The position numbers and the translations under genes were made by a program. Source: an uncultured bacterium (GTDB lineage: Bacteria > Bacteroidota > Bacteroidia > Bacteroidales > Bacteroidaceae). From it: 64,000 nucleotides of DNA. The DNA is taken from assembly GCA_945829425.1 (NCBI GenBank), contig CALZUQ010000001.1, positions 62,001-126,000 of the forward strand, in the 5' to 3' direction. Each line of letters opens with the position of its first letter. The first letter of the stretch is position 1. Shown here in pieces: positions 16,541 through 24,538 of the stretch. The notes below the pieces were generated by a model, which saw only the letters and a list, made by a program, of their open reading frames with translations, was not told the DNA's origin and searched no databases.

Positions 16541-16574
16541 AAGCCTGTTGGAAGTGATTCCCGCAGGCTTTTTT
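16541..16574 (+). terminator. Intrinsic terminator of the alpha-glucan cluster
   Basis: AAGCCTG at 16541-16547 pairs with CAGGCTT at 16564-16570, and six Ts run through 16574. It lies about 70 nt after the GH57 stop. From 16575 to 16707 I see no gene, only spacer before the convergent phospholipase D-type gene. Confidence 0.8.
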
Positions 16575-16707
16575 CTTCACAATAATGTAATGGCGTTTGT
16601 TCCCTTCTCATATTACTCAACCGCACAGGTTGGAGAATTCTCTTCAATGCAAGGAGACTTTGCCTCAAGCCCACAATAATAGCCCCCACAATATTAGCCC
16701 CACCTTT

Positions 16708-17985
16708 TTATAGGAAAGGTCTGAGCAGGTGGGCAAACCACCCACGGAAACGCTGCCACGGCGTGCGCCATTTCTTGTACGTCCCTTTTTCGAGTTTGAA
16801 AGAGTCTTTCTTGTCTTTTTCAAACATCTCCGTGAGCTGTGCCGTCACGCAGGTGTCTATGATTGCCACGTTCTCCTCGTAGTCGCAGCGCAGGCTTCGC
16901 GCGTCAAGGTTTGTAGAACCTACGGTACAGAACTTTCCGTCAACCATGATGACCTTGGTATGGTGGAAGCCCGGCTGGTACACCCATACCTCACAGCCTT
17001 TCTTCTGCAGCTTGTTGGCATTATAGAAGACACAGTCCGGGGTGAGAGGGATGTCGCTTGGCTCGGCAATCATGATCTGTACGTTGACACCACGCTTTAC
17101 GGCTCGGAGTATGGCCTTGCGTATCTTCGGTATAAGGGTGAAATACGGGTTTATGATACGCACCGTATCCTGTGCAGCGTTCAAGGCATGGTAGTAGAAC
17201 TGCCTGACAGCCTTCGGTGTGGTGTGCGGCTCACGGTTTACTATTCCGCACATCATGTTCCCTGCTGTCGGCAAGGGGTATTCCTTAAGGTCCAGGAACT
17301 CGCTTGCCTCTTCTCCGCCGTTGAAATATCCCTCCCGTTCTATGTCCTGTCCCGTCGTCTTCTTCCATGCCCGGAAAAAGATGTCCTGAAGGGTGTTCAC
17401 CTCCGTGCCTTCCAAACGGCAGTGCATGTCACGCCATTCTCCTACCACCTCCGTACCTTTTATATAATAGTCTGCTACGTTCATACCCCCGGTGTATGCT
17501 ATCTTTCCGTCTATGACGACAATCTTTCTGTGGTCACGTCCGAAGATATGGTTTACCCATGGAAAGCGGATAGGGTCAAACTCATAGATCTCTATGCCCC
17601 TCGCACGTAATGCCTTGACGTGATGTTTCTTCAGAGGCTGGTTGTTTGAGGAGTTTCCGAAGGCGTCATATAACGCACGTACCTTGACACCCTCCGCAGC
17701 TTTCTCTGCCAGGATGTCGAAGAGCAGCATGGCTATCGAGTCGTTACGGAAATTGAAATACTCTAAGTGTACGGAGTGACGTGCCTGACGTATGGCGGAG
17801 AACATGTCGTCGAACTTCTCCTGACCGTTCTTGAGAAGTGTCACGTTATTGTCATGAGAAAAGGTTATGCCTTCCTTACGCAGCTTCTCCACGAGTATGC
17901 TGTCCGCCGTTCTCTCTTCTCCGAAGCTGTTCACACATGCCGTGAGAAAAGCTATGGTAAGTAATATGTATCTTTTTCTTGTCAT
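16708..17985 (-). CDS. Phospholipase D-family cardiolipin synthase-like protein
   Basis: The 425-residue protein has two complete HxKxxxxD motifs: His152-Lys154-Asp159 in DHRKIVVIDGKIAYTGGMN and His342-Lys344-Asp349 in HHTKVIMVDGKFCTVGSTN. This is the arrangement of cardiolipin synthases (Cls), which join two phosphatidylglycerols or related lipids. The N-terminus (RYILLTIAFLTACVNSFG) is a signal peptide or single anchor instead of the two membrane helices of E. coli ClsA, so the catalytic part would face the periplasm. The family also contains other phosphodiesterases, so the exact reaction is inferred. It is monocistronic and convergent with the glucan cluster. Confidence 0.83.
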   Translation of the reverse strand: MTRKRYILLTIAFLTACVNSFGEERTADSILVEKLRKEGITFSHDNNVTLLKNGQEKFDDMFSAIRQARHSVHLEYFNFRNDSIAMLLFDILAEKAAEGVKVRALYDAFGNSSNNQPLKKHHVKALRARGIEIYEFDPIRFPWVNHIFGRDHRKIVVIDGKIAYTGGMNVADYYIKGTEVVGEWRDMHCRLEGTEVNTLQDIFFRAWKKTTGQDIEREGYFNGGEEASEFLDLKEYPLPTAGNMMCGIVNREPHTTPKAVRQFYYHALNAAQDTVRIINPYFTLIPKIRKAILRAVKRGVNVQIMIAEPSDIPLTPDCVFYNANKLQKKGCEVWVYQPGFHHTKVIMVDGKFCTVGSTNLDARSLRCDYEENVAIIDTCVTAQLTEMFEKDKKDSFKLEKGTYKKWRTPWQRFRGWFAHLLRPFL

Positions 17986-18043
17986 TAATCTATGCGCCTC
18001 GTCGTTTTTTCTTAGAAATATGTCCTGATAAGCAAAAACCCTG

Positions 18044-18051
18044 CAAAGTTA
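18044..18051 (-). promoter_or_regulatory. -7 element of the cardiolipin synthase-like gene
   Basis: Read on the minus strand the sequence is TAACTTTG, about 60 nt upstream of the start codon. A CAAA (TTTG on the minus strand) lies at 18066-18069, but the 14-nt gap is shorter than usual, so only the -7 element is firm. Confidence 0.5.
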
Positions 18052-18095
18052 CGAAAAAAAACGAACAAAAACGTGACGTTTTGAAAAAAATATTG

Positions 18096-18103
18096 TACTT
18101 TTG
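18096..18103 (+). promoter_or_regulatory. -7 element of the kinase/DUF1460 unit
   Basis: TACTTTTG lies 27 nt before the ATG at 18130 and matches TAnnTTTG. No TTTG was found at the normal distance upstream. It is divergent to the cardiolipin synthase-like promoter about 45 nt away. Confidence 0.55.
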
Positions 18104-18129
18104 CCGTAAATTAAAGATACATATCAAGA

Positions 18130-18978
18130 ATGAAAATAATTGCGGATGGTGGAAGCACCAAGATAGACTGGGTGTTGTATGACGACGACACGGTTGTGTC
18201 GCGCTGCTGTTCTGAAGGGCTTAACCCCTCACTCCTCTCTCAGGAGGCTATAGTGTCATCGTTACGTCATGTAGTGGAAGAGCATCCTGCGATGCTCTGT
18301 ACAGAGAAGATAGAGTTTTACGGTGCGGGATGTACCGTATCGACGTCGCCTGTCATGGCAGACAGCCTCCGTACCGTCTTTCCCTCTGCCCGTACCGTCG
18401 TCGTTGACAGCGACATGATTGGTGCGGCAAAGGTGTTGTGCGGTGACGAGGAAGGTATAGCGTGCATTCTCGGCACAGGAGCGAACTCCTGCCTTTGGGA
18501 CGGAAAGGGAATAGCCATGCAGACACCTGCACTGGGATATATCCTCGGCGACGAAGGGTCTGGAGCCGTCCTTGGAAAGTTTTTCCTCAACGCATTATAT
18601 AAAGGTGTGCTGCCTGTGCCCATGCGGGAAGATTTTGAACAGGAGTACGGAGTGGATATGACGGGGGTCATAGAACATGTCTACCGTATGCCGCGGGCTA
18701 ATGCGTGGTTAGCGTCCTTGGCACCTTTCGTCCTTCGTCATATCTCTGAAGTCAAGGTCCGCGAACTTGTCAGAACCAATTTCGACATGTTCATACGTCG
18801 TAATATCCTTCCTTACCGCCGTCCTGACCTTCCCGTATCTTTTGTAGGCAGCATAGCCCATCACTTCCAGCAGCCGCTCTCTGAGGTCCTCACGTCCCAC
18901 GGTCTCGTCCTTGGCACGATATGTCAGAGCCCTATGGATGCCTTCTGTCTTTGCAGGGGCGGAAAGGAGACATTATGA
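18130..18978 (+). CDS. BadF/BadG-type sugar kinase (N-acetylglucosamine kinase-like)
   Basis: This 282-residue ASKHA-fold protein starts with the phosphate-1 loop MKIIADGGSTKIDWVL. It has the phosphate-2/adenosine motifs GTGANSCLWDG and LGDEGSGAVLGKFFLNALY in the expected order. Relatives annotated as N-acetylglucosamine kinase or BadF/BadG/BcrA/BcrD ATPase phosphorylate amino sugars released from peptidoglycan or chitin. The stop overlaps the start of a DUF1460 cell-wall hydrolase by 4 nt (ATGA). That coupling supports a role in muropeptide recycling, perhaps on GlcNAc or MurNAc; the substrate is not shown by sequence. Confidence 0.82.
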   Translation: MKIIADGGSTKIDWVLYDDDTVVSRCCSEGLNPSLLSQEAIVSSLRHVVEEHPAMLCTEKIEFYGAGCTVSTSPVMADSLRTVFPSARTVVVDSDMIGAAKVLCGDEEGIACILGTGANSCLWDGKGIAMQTPALGYILGDEGSGAVLGKFFLNALYKGVLPVPMREDFEQEYGVDMTGVIEHVYRMPRANAWLASLAPFVLRHISEVKVRELVRTNFDMFIRRNILPYRRPDLPVSFVGSIAHHFQQPLSEVLTSHGLVLGTICQSPMDAFCLCRGGKETL

Positions 18979-19937
18979 GATACCTTACCCTCCTCCTGCT
19001 CTTTCTCTACTTTTCCGCCTTCGGAGCAGCGTCGTTTTCCTCCTTTGGCACAGCGTCCTTCCCCGGCATGTCTTTTTCTCCATGTGCGTCACACCCTCTT
19101 TCCGAGCCTTGCCCGACACCTTATGTGACACACTACGTGCCGGAAGACAGCATACGTATCGAGAAGATGCTACGTGAGTCACAGCATACAGCTCCCGAAG
19201 AGAATGTCATGCTCTTCTTCGCACGGCAGTTCCTCGGCACGCCCTATGTCGGCAATACCCTCGACTGTCATGACTCCGAAGGACTTGTCGTCAACCTCTC
19301 ACAGCTCGACTGCACGACATTCGTAGAGACCGTCCTCGCCCTCGCTCTCTGTTCCCGTCGTGGCGAGACATCTTTTACTGCCTTCTGCCATGCCTTGAGG
19401 GAGATACGTTACGTCGGCGGCGAGGTGGCATATACCAGCAGGAAGCATTATTTCACGCTATGGATGGAGGAAGGAGAGCGTCAGGGTCTCGTGCGTCATG
19501 TCGGTCCTGACAGCGTGGCTTCCCGTCCTTCCGACCCGCTGTTCTCTGGTGTGCAGCATGTCCGGCTGAGCTACATGTCTTCCCACGCCACGTCATACTC
19601 CATGCTTGCGAAACACCCGGAATGGCTTCCTGCCATACGTGCCATAGAGAAGAGATACGACGGCAGGGCTTTTCCTTTTATCCCCAAGCGGTCATTATGC
19701 CGCAGCGGGCTTCTGAAGAAATATCTCGCCGACGGCGACATCATAGCCATACAGACAGACCGCCCGGGTCTCGACACCTCACATGTCGGCATCGCCGTCT
19801 GGAGCAATGGCCGGCTGTTCCTCCTCCATGCGTCTTCACGGTGGAAGAAAGTCGTCGTAGAACCGTCTCCACTCTATGAATATATGATGAAACAGCCACG
19901 GCAGACAGGGGTTCGGGCGGTGAGGCCTTTTTTATGA
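18975..19937 (+). CDS. DUF1460 (NlpC/P60-like) cell-wall amidase, secreted
   Basis: Translated from ATG 18975, which overlaps the kinase stop, the product has 320 residues and a signal peptide MRYLTLLLLFLYFSAFGAAS. The in-frame ATG further upstream at 18921 would bury this signal and is rejected. The core contains FLGTPYVGNTLD, LSQLDCTTFVETVLALAL (predicted nucleophile Cys), KHYFTLWMEE and DTSHVGIAVW (predicted His). This pattern fits DUF1460, whose characterised members are peptidoglycan amidases with a papain-like fold. It should cleave muropeptides in the periplasm, and the coupled kinase may act on the sugars released. No terminator follows directly. Confidence 0.85.
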   Translation: MRYLTLLLLFLYFSAFGAASFSSFGTASFPGMSFSPCASHPLSEPCPTPYVTHYVPEDSIRIEKMLRESQHTAPEENVMLFFARQFLGTPYVGNTLDCHDSEGLVVNLSQLDCTTFVETVLALALCSRRGETSFTAFCHALREIRYVGGEVAYTSRKHYFTLWMEEGERQGLVRHVGPDSVASRPSDPLFSGVQHVRLSYMSSHATSYSMLAKHPEWLPAIRAIEKRYDGRAFPFIPKRSLCRSGLLKKYLADGDIIAIQTDRPGLDTSHVGIAVWSNGRLFLLHASSRWKKVVVEPSPLYEYMMKQPRQTGVRAVRPFL

Positions 19938-20057
19938 AAAACGCGTCAGAGAGCCTTTAAATAGCCTTTTACGCGAAATGACGGTTTTTCTTGCTGTTTT
20001 GTCGTGATAAACATTCTATGCGCAAAAAAAGCCTAAAATATTACATATTTTTCTTTC

Positions 20058-20093
20058 TTTGCTTTTTTATATAAAGAAAAAAGAGTACTTTTG
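20058..20093 (+). promoter_or_regulatory. Promoter of gyrA leader
   Basis: TTTG at 20058-20061 and TACTTTTG at 20086-20093 form a Bacteroidetes-type promoter, though the 24-nt gap is a little long. The predicted start near 20100 lies just before the left arm of the long inverted repeat, so the entire structured element would be at the 5' end of the gyrA message. Confidence 0.6.
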
Positions 20094-20111
20094 TATCTTG
20101 AAAAAGTATAA

Positions 20112-20304
20112 AGGTGGGTTCTATTAATTCGCTTTGTCAGATTTCCGAATTATCTCTGAGAGCAGAGTGTCAGTTTTAGAAGGAGCGATGCGGGCATCGT
20201 GACTGAGAAAACTGGCAGTATGCGCCAGAGAGAAACGGAAAGATGACAAAACGTCAACCCATAATTAATAACATTTAGACGGTGGGAATTAATAGAACCC
20301 ACCT
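20112..20304 (+). promoter_or_regulatory. 193-nt structured 5' leader of gyrA
   Basis: AGGTGGGTTCTATTAATTC (20112-20130) is perfectly complementary over 19 bp to 20286-20304. Inside, TTTCCG pairs with CGGAAA, TCTCTG with CAGAGA, CAGTTTT with AAAACTG, and GATG-cggg-CATC caps the rod. The right arm can instead form a local hairpin GGTGGG...CCCACC at 20281-20303, so two exclusive structures are possible. The sigma-factor leader at 28907-29085 has the same layout, with changes on both sides of its closing stem. It is 66 nt upstream of the gyrA start. The function is unknown; a regulator of gyrA expression is inferred. Confidence 0.7.
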
Positions 20305-20369
20305 AAATACAATGCGGCTTCTATAAAACAGAGAAAAATGGAAGTTGCCAATAGTTAACACAACGGTTA

Positions 20370-23021
20370 ATGGATATTAATAAGACAGTAGATAACGACA
20401 GAATCCTGCAGATAGACATCGAGGAGGAGATGAAGTCAAGCTATATTGACTATTCCATGTCGGTTATCGTAGCACGTGCCCTCCCGGATGTGCGGGACGG
20501 ATTTAAGCCCGTACACCGAAGAATATTATACGGTATGATGGGCATAAACAACACAAGTAGCCAACCATACAAGAAATGCGCACGCGTCGTCGGCGAGGTG
20601 CTCGGAAAGTACCACCCTCATGGCGACTCTTCTGTTTACGGCGCACTCGTACGCCTTGCGCAGGATTGGAACATGCGTTATACCCTTGTCGACGGACAGG
20701 GAAACTTCGGCTCGGTAGACGGTGACTCTGCGGCAGCCATGCGTTATACGGAGTGCAGGCTATCAAAGATGGGTGAGCATATCATGGACGACCTCGACAA
20801 AGAGACCGTGGACATGATGAACAACTTCGACGACTCTCTCCAGGAGCCTACCGTCATGCCTACGAAGATACCTAACCTCCTCGTTAACGGTGGAAACGGC
20901 ATAGCGGTGGGCATGGCGACGAACATGCCGACACATAACCTCGGAGAGGTCATTGACGGATGCTGCGCATATATCGACAACCCGGACATAGACACCGACG
21001 GACTGATGCAGTATATCAAGGCACCGGACTTCCCTACCGGAGCATATATATATGGTATACAGGGCGTGAAGGACGCTTACGAGACAGGACGCGGACGCAT
21101 CGTGATACGTGCCAAGGCGGAGATAGAGAGCGACGAACAGCATGACAAGATCGTCGTTACCGAGATACCTTACGGTGTCAACAAGGCACAGCTCATAGAG
21201 AATATCGCGGAACTGGTAAAGGAAGGAAAGCTCGACGGCATAACGAACGTCAACGACGAGACAGGACGACAGGGAATGCGCATCGTCGTGGACTGTAAGA
21301 AAGACGCCAACGCCAACGTCATACTCAACAAACTGTTTAAGATGACTGCGCTGCAGAGCTCTTTCTCCGTCAACAGCATAGCACTCGTGAAAGGCCGTCC
21401 GCGCCTGCTGAACCTCAAGGAGTGTGTGAAGTATTTCGTGGAGCATCGTCATGACGTCACCATACGCCGAACACAGTTCGACCTGAAGAAAGCCCGCGAA
21501 CGTGCCCACCTCCTGGAGGCTCTCCTCGTGGCTTGCGACAATATCGACGAGGTGGTACACCTCATACGTGGCTCGAAGACTCCTGCCGAGGCGGTGCAGA
21601 AACTCATGGAACGCTTCTCCTTCGACGAGGTTCAGGCACGCTATGTTGTAGACATGCGACTCTCACAGCTCACAGGCCTGCGTATGGACCAGCTGCATAA
21701 CGAGTACGACGAACTCATGAAACGCATAGAATATCTCCAGGCAATACTCGACGACCCGGAGCTGTGTAAGAAAGTCATGAAGGACGAGCTCAACGAGGTG
21801 AAGGAGAAATACGGCGACGAGAGACGAACGGAGATAAAATACTCCAGCGAGGAGTTCAACCCGGAGGACTTCTATCCTAACGACCCGGTAATAGTGACAA
21901 TATCTCACATGGGATATATCAAGCGCACACCGCTCTCCGACTTCCGTGAGCAGGCACGAGGCGGGGTAGGCTCACGAGGCACAAGGACACGTGAGCAGGA
22001 CTTCACAGAGGCGATATACCCTGCCACGATGCACAACACCATGATCTTCTTCACGAAGAAAGGACGCTGCTACTGGCTGAAGTGTTATGAGATACCGGAG
22101 GGAAATAAAGACTCCAAGGGACGTGCCATACAGAACATGCTCAACATCGAGCCTGACGACCAGATACAGTCGATACTGCGGCTCCGCGGTCTTGACAACG
22201 AAGACTTCGTAAACAACCATTACGTCATCTTCTGTACGAAGAACGGTACGGTGAAGAAGACATGCCTGAAGAACTACTCACGTCCGCGTGCCAACGGATT
22301 GAGAGCCATCAACCTCCTCGAACACGACGACCTCGTGGACGTACGCCTGACAAACGGCGACAACGAGCTGATCATAGCCTCTCGCAACGGACGTGCAGTA
22401 CGCTTCCATGAGAACGAGATACGTAACATGGGACGTACCTCGATAGGTGTACGCGGAATGATACTCTCCGGAGACGACGACGAGGTGGTAGGCATGATCG
22501 TAGTGAACAAGTCACACGAGGAGTCGGTGCTCGTAGTATCTGAGAAGGGTTACGGAAAGCGTACACCGATAGACATTCCTAACGAGGACGGCACGGTGGA
22601 CAACGTGTACCGCATCACACGACGTGGAACGAAGGGTGTCAAGACTCTCGACATAACGGAGAAGACGGGAAAGATGGTGGCGATAAAGAACGTCACCGAC
22701 GCCAACGACATCATGATCATCAACAAGTCGGGAATAGTGATACGCCTCTCTATGAAGGAGTGCAGGCTGCAGGGACGCGCCACACAGGGTGTGCGCCTCA
22801 TCAACCTGACGAAGAAAAACGACATCATAGCAAGCGTATGTAAGGTGATGGGCTCGGAACTGGAGGCTCTCGTAGAACAGCAGAGCCGTGCGGCATGGGC
22901 TAAGATAAACAACGTCAACGACGAAGACGCTGAGGACATAGAAGAAATGCCGCAGGAGGACAACCCGACACCACCGATGATAGAGATCGTAAACGACGAA
23001 GAGGAAGAGGGGGATGAGTAA
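20370..23021 (+). CDS. gyrA: DNA gyrase subunit A
   Basis: The 883-residue product is the breakage-reunion subunit that introduces negative supercoils together with GyrB. Visible parts are the N-terminal winged-helix (SYIDYSMSVIVARALPDVRDGFKPVHRRILYGM), the catalytic Tyr126 in AAAMRYTECR, and the six-bladed C-terminal domain with a degenerate GyrA box (QARGGVGSRG near 527-536; typical is QRRGGKG). Presence of the box argues for gyrase rather than ParC. An acidic tail ends the protein. In the quinolone region, HPHGDSSVYG (82-91) keeps Ser87 (E. coli Ser83) but has Gly91 where E. coli has Asp87. It is monocistronic behind a long structured leader. Confidence 0.95.
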   Translation: MDINKTVDNDRILQIDIEEEMKSSYIDYSMSVIVARALPDVRDGFKPVHRRILYGMMGINNTSSQPYKKCARVVGEVLGKYHPHGDSSVYGALVRLAQDWNMRYTLVDGQGNFGSVDGDSAAAMRYTECRLSKMGEHIMDDLDKETVDMMNNFDDSLQEPTVMPTKIPNLLVNGGNGIAVGMATNMPTHNLGEVIDGCCAYIDNPDIDTDGLMQYIKAPDFPTGAYIYGIQGVKDAYETGRGRIVIRAKAEIESDEQHDKIVVTEIPYGVNKAQLIENIAELVKEGKLDGITNVNDETGRQGMRIVVDCKKDANANVILNKLFKMTALQSSFSVNSIALVKGRPRLLNLKECVKYFVEHRHDVTIRRTQFDLKKARERAHLLEALLVACDNIDEVVHLIRGSKTPAEAVQKLMERFSFDEVQARYVVDMRLSQLTGLRMDQLHNEYDELMKRIEYLQAILDDPELCKKVMKDELNEVKEKYGDERRTEIKYSSEEFNPEDFYPNDPVIVTISHMGYIKRTPLSDFREQARGGVGSRGTRTREQDFTEAIYPATMHNTMIFFTKKGRCYWLKCYEIPEGNKDSKGRAIQNMLNIEPDDQIQSILRLRGLDNEDFVNNHYVIFCTKNGTVKKTCLKNYSRPRANGLRAINLLEHDDLVDVRLTNGDNELIIASRNGRAVRFHENEIRNMGRTSIGVRGMILSGDDDEVVGMIVVNKSHEESVLVVSEKGYGKRTPIDIPNEDGTVDNVYRITRRGTKGVKTLDITEKTGKMVAIKNVTDANDIMIINKSGIVIRLSMKECRLQGRATQGVRLINLTKKNDIIASVCKVMGSELEALVEQQSRAAWAKINNVNDEDAEDIEEMPQEDNPTPPMIEIVNDEEEEGDE

Positions 23022-23067
23022 TCCTGCCTCCCTCCCGACAGTCGGAGACGGTGGAACGCACCGCAAA

Positions 23068-23157
23068 AAGGGTGGTTCTATGATAAGGCGAAAAGCTCCA
23101 ACCATAAAAGCAAAAAACCTAAAACAATAACTTTTCAGCGGGTGTCATAACCCGCCT
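23068..23157 (+). promoter_or_regulatory. Shorter leader element before the TPR genes
   Basis: AAGGGTGGTTCTATGATAAG (23068-23087) resembles the left arm of the gyrA leader. GCGGGT-gtcata-ACCCGC (23138-23155) followed by CTAAA forms a hairpin 21 nt before the ATG. The two ends can also pair imperfectly with each other. It looks like a smaller member of the same leader set, with the stem changed from GGTGGG/CCCACC to GCGGGT/ACCCGC. Confidence 0.5.
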
Positions 23158-23176
23158 AAACTTAAACCTTTTTATT

Positions 23177-24376
23177 ATGAAGAAATTCATGGTTATCGCT
23201 GCAGCACTGACAATGGCACTGGCAGCAAACGCCCAGACTTCACCAGAAGCAAAGGCAATAAAGAAAATGAAGTCGTATAACGAGGTCCTGGAGGCTCTCA
23301 AGGCTAACGAGGCTTCTTTCAGCAACGAGGACAAGGCGTTTGTCTACAACAAGCTCGTAGACCTCGCAATAGCTGAGAACGGCAACGCAGAGAAGGCTGC
23401 CATAGAGGCACAGCTCGCAAAAGACGAGGCAAAGCAGCAGGAACTCAACGCTGCTAAGAACCTCGCGGCATACAACGCCATAGACAACGCACTGAAATGT
23501 AACGCCGTAGATCAGGCAGGGAAATACCGTAAGAAGAACGCTGGACGTCTCATGACAATACGTAACTCCATGGTTTCTGCAGGTCTCGACTCTTACAACA
23601 CCAAGGACTATTCTGGCGCAATGAAGTATTTCGGAGCATTCGTGGAGACACGTAACGACGCACTCTTCGCTGAGGCTGACTTCTCAAGAGAGCAGAACTT
23701 CGGCATGATAGCATACTATGCCGCTCTCGCTGCATACTTCAACAAAGACATGGGCAAGACAATAAACTATGCTGACGTAGCACTCAAGTCTACTGACCGT
23801 GACAGCACGGTGACAGACAACGAGGTGCTCATCGTGAAGCTCGGAGCACTCGAAGAGCAGGCAAAGACTGCTGCAATAGATACCGTGACATTCATAAAGT
23901 ATGTCAAAGAGACTTACGACGTTTACCCTGACAACGAGAACGTATTCGGAAAACTCGTGGCTCTCTACGACGAGTCGGGCAACAAAGAGAAAGCTGTCGA
24001 GATACTCAACGCACGTCTCGCAAAGAACCCGGACGACGTAATGGCAAATGCATACCTCGGACAGAACGCGCAGAACGAGCAGAAATATGACGAGGCGATA
24101 CAGTCGTACTCCCGCGCCGTGGCAGCACGTCCTACATTCCTCGTAGCGAAGATGAACCTCGGCGTATGCTACCTCAACAAAGCCGTAGCGATAATAGAGA
24201 GCAATACCGACGCACGTGGCGTGCTGAAGGCTGACGTAAAGGGCGACGTAATGGACTCCCTGAACAAGGCGAAGGAGACGCTCGAAGCTGTAAAGGCGGC
24301 AGACCCGGACAAGCAGCAGGTGAACTGGGCTTATCCTCTTGAGCGCGTAAACTACGTACTGGAGAATATACAGTAA
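23177..24376 (+). CDS. Secreted tetratricopeptide-repeat protein
   Basis: This 399-residue protein has a signal peptide (MKKFMVIAAALTMALAANAQ) and then an all-helical chain. Canonical TPR units are clear in the second half: AVEILNARLAKNPDDVMANAYLGQNAQNEQKYDEAIQSYSRAVAARP and the LVAKMNLGVCYLNKA stretch. The first part is Lys/Glu/Ala-rich. TPR proteins are scaffolds for protein assembly, here in the periplasm. The following gene is a diverged relative with the same layout, so they may work as a pair. The partner and process are not visible. The function remains unassigned. Confidence 0.78.
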   Translation: MKKFMVIAAALTMALAANAQTSPEAKAIKKMKSYNEVLEALKANEASFSNEDKAFVYNKLVDLAIAENGNAEKAAIEAQLAKDEAKQQELNAAKNLAAYNAIDNALKCNAVDQAGKYRKKNAGRLMTIRNSMVSAGLDSYNTKDYSGAMKYFGAFVETRNDALFAEADFSREQNFGMIAYYAALAAYFNKDMGKTINYADVALKSTDRDSTVTDNEVLIVKLGALEEQAKTAAIDTVTFIKYVKETYDVYPDNENVFGKLVALYDESGNKEKAVEILNARLAKNPDDVMANAYLGQNAQNEQKYDEAIQSYSRAVAARPTFLVAKMNLGVCYLNKAVAIIESNTDARGVLKADVKGDVMDSLNKAKETLEAVKAADPDKQQVNWAYPLERVNYVLENIQ

Positions 24377-24410
24377 TACATGTCCTGCGCAATGCAGCAG
24401 GAAGAACAAT

Positions 24411-24475
24411 GCAAGGAAAGGGTAGGGGAGTACCCGCCCTTTTCCTGCATATATATATAATAAGGTATATATACC
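24411..24475 (+). other. Hairpin and palindrome between the two TPR genes
   Basis: GCAaGGAAAgGG (from 24411) pairs with CCcTTTTCCtGC (to 24448) around GTAGGGGAGTACCCG, and GGTATATATACC at 24464-24475 is a perfect 12-nt palindrome. There is no T-run after the first stem, so it is not a canonical terminator. It may attenuate or stabilise the message between the genes. Confidence 0.4.
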
Positions 24476-24538
24476 TCAGGTGAAGGAAGGTGTTTTAAGG
24501 ATAACAATAACAAAGAAACGGTCTGTTTCCCCAATGAC

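Noticed and set aside
18921..18974. Upstream in-frame start for the DUF1460 gene
   Set aside because: It would bury the signal peptide 18 residues in; the ATG at 18975 overlaps the kinase stop in the usual coupled form.
20112..20304. MITE or insertion element with 19-bp terminal inverted repeats
   Set aside because: Not fully excluded, but no target-site duplication is visible, a promoter sits exactly upstream, and the related copy shows compensatory changes in the stem, which fits RNA structure better.
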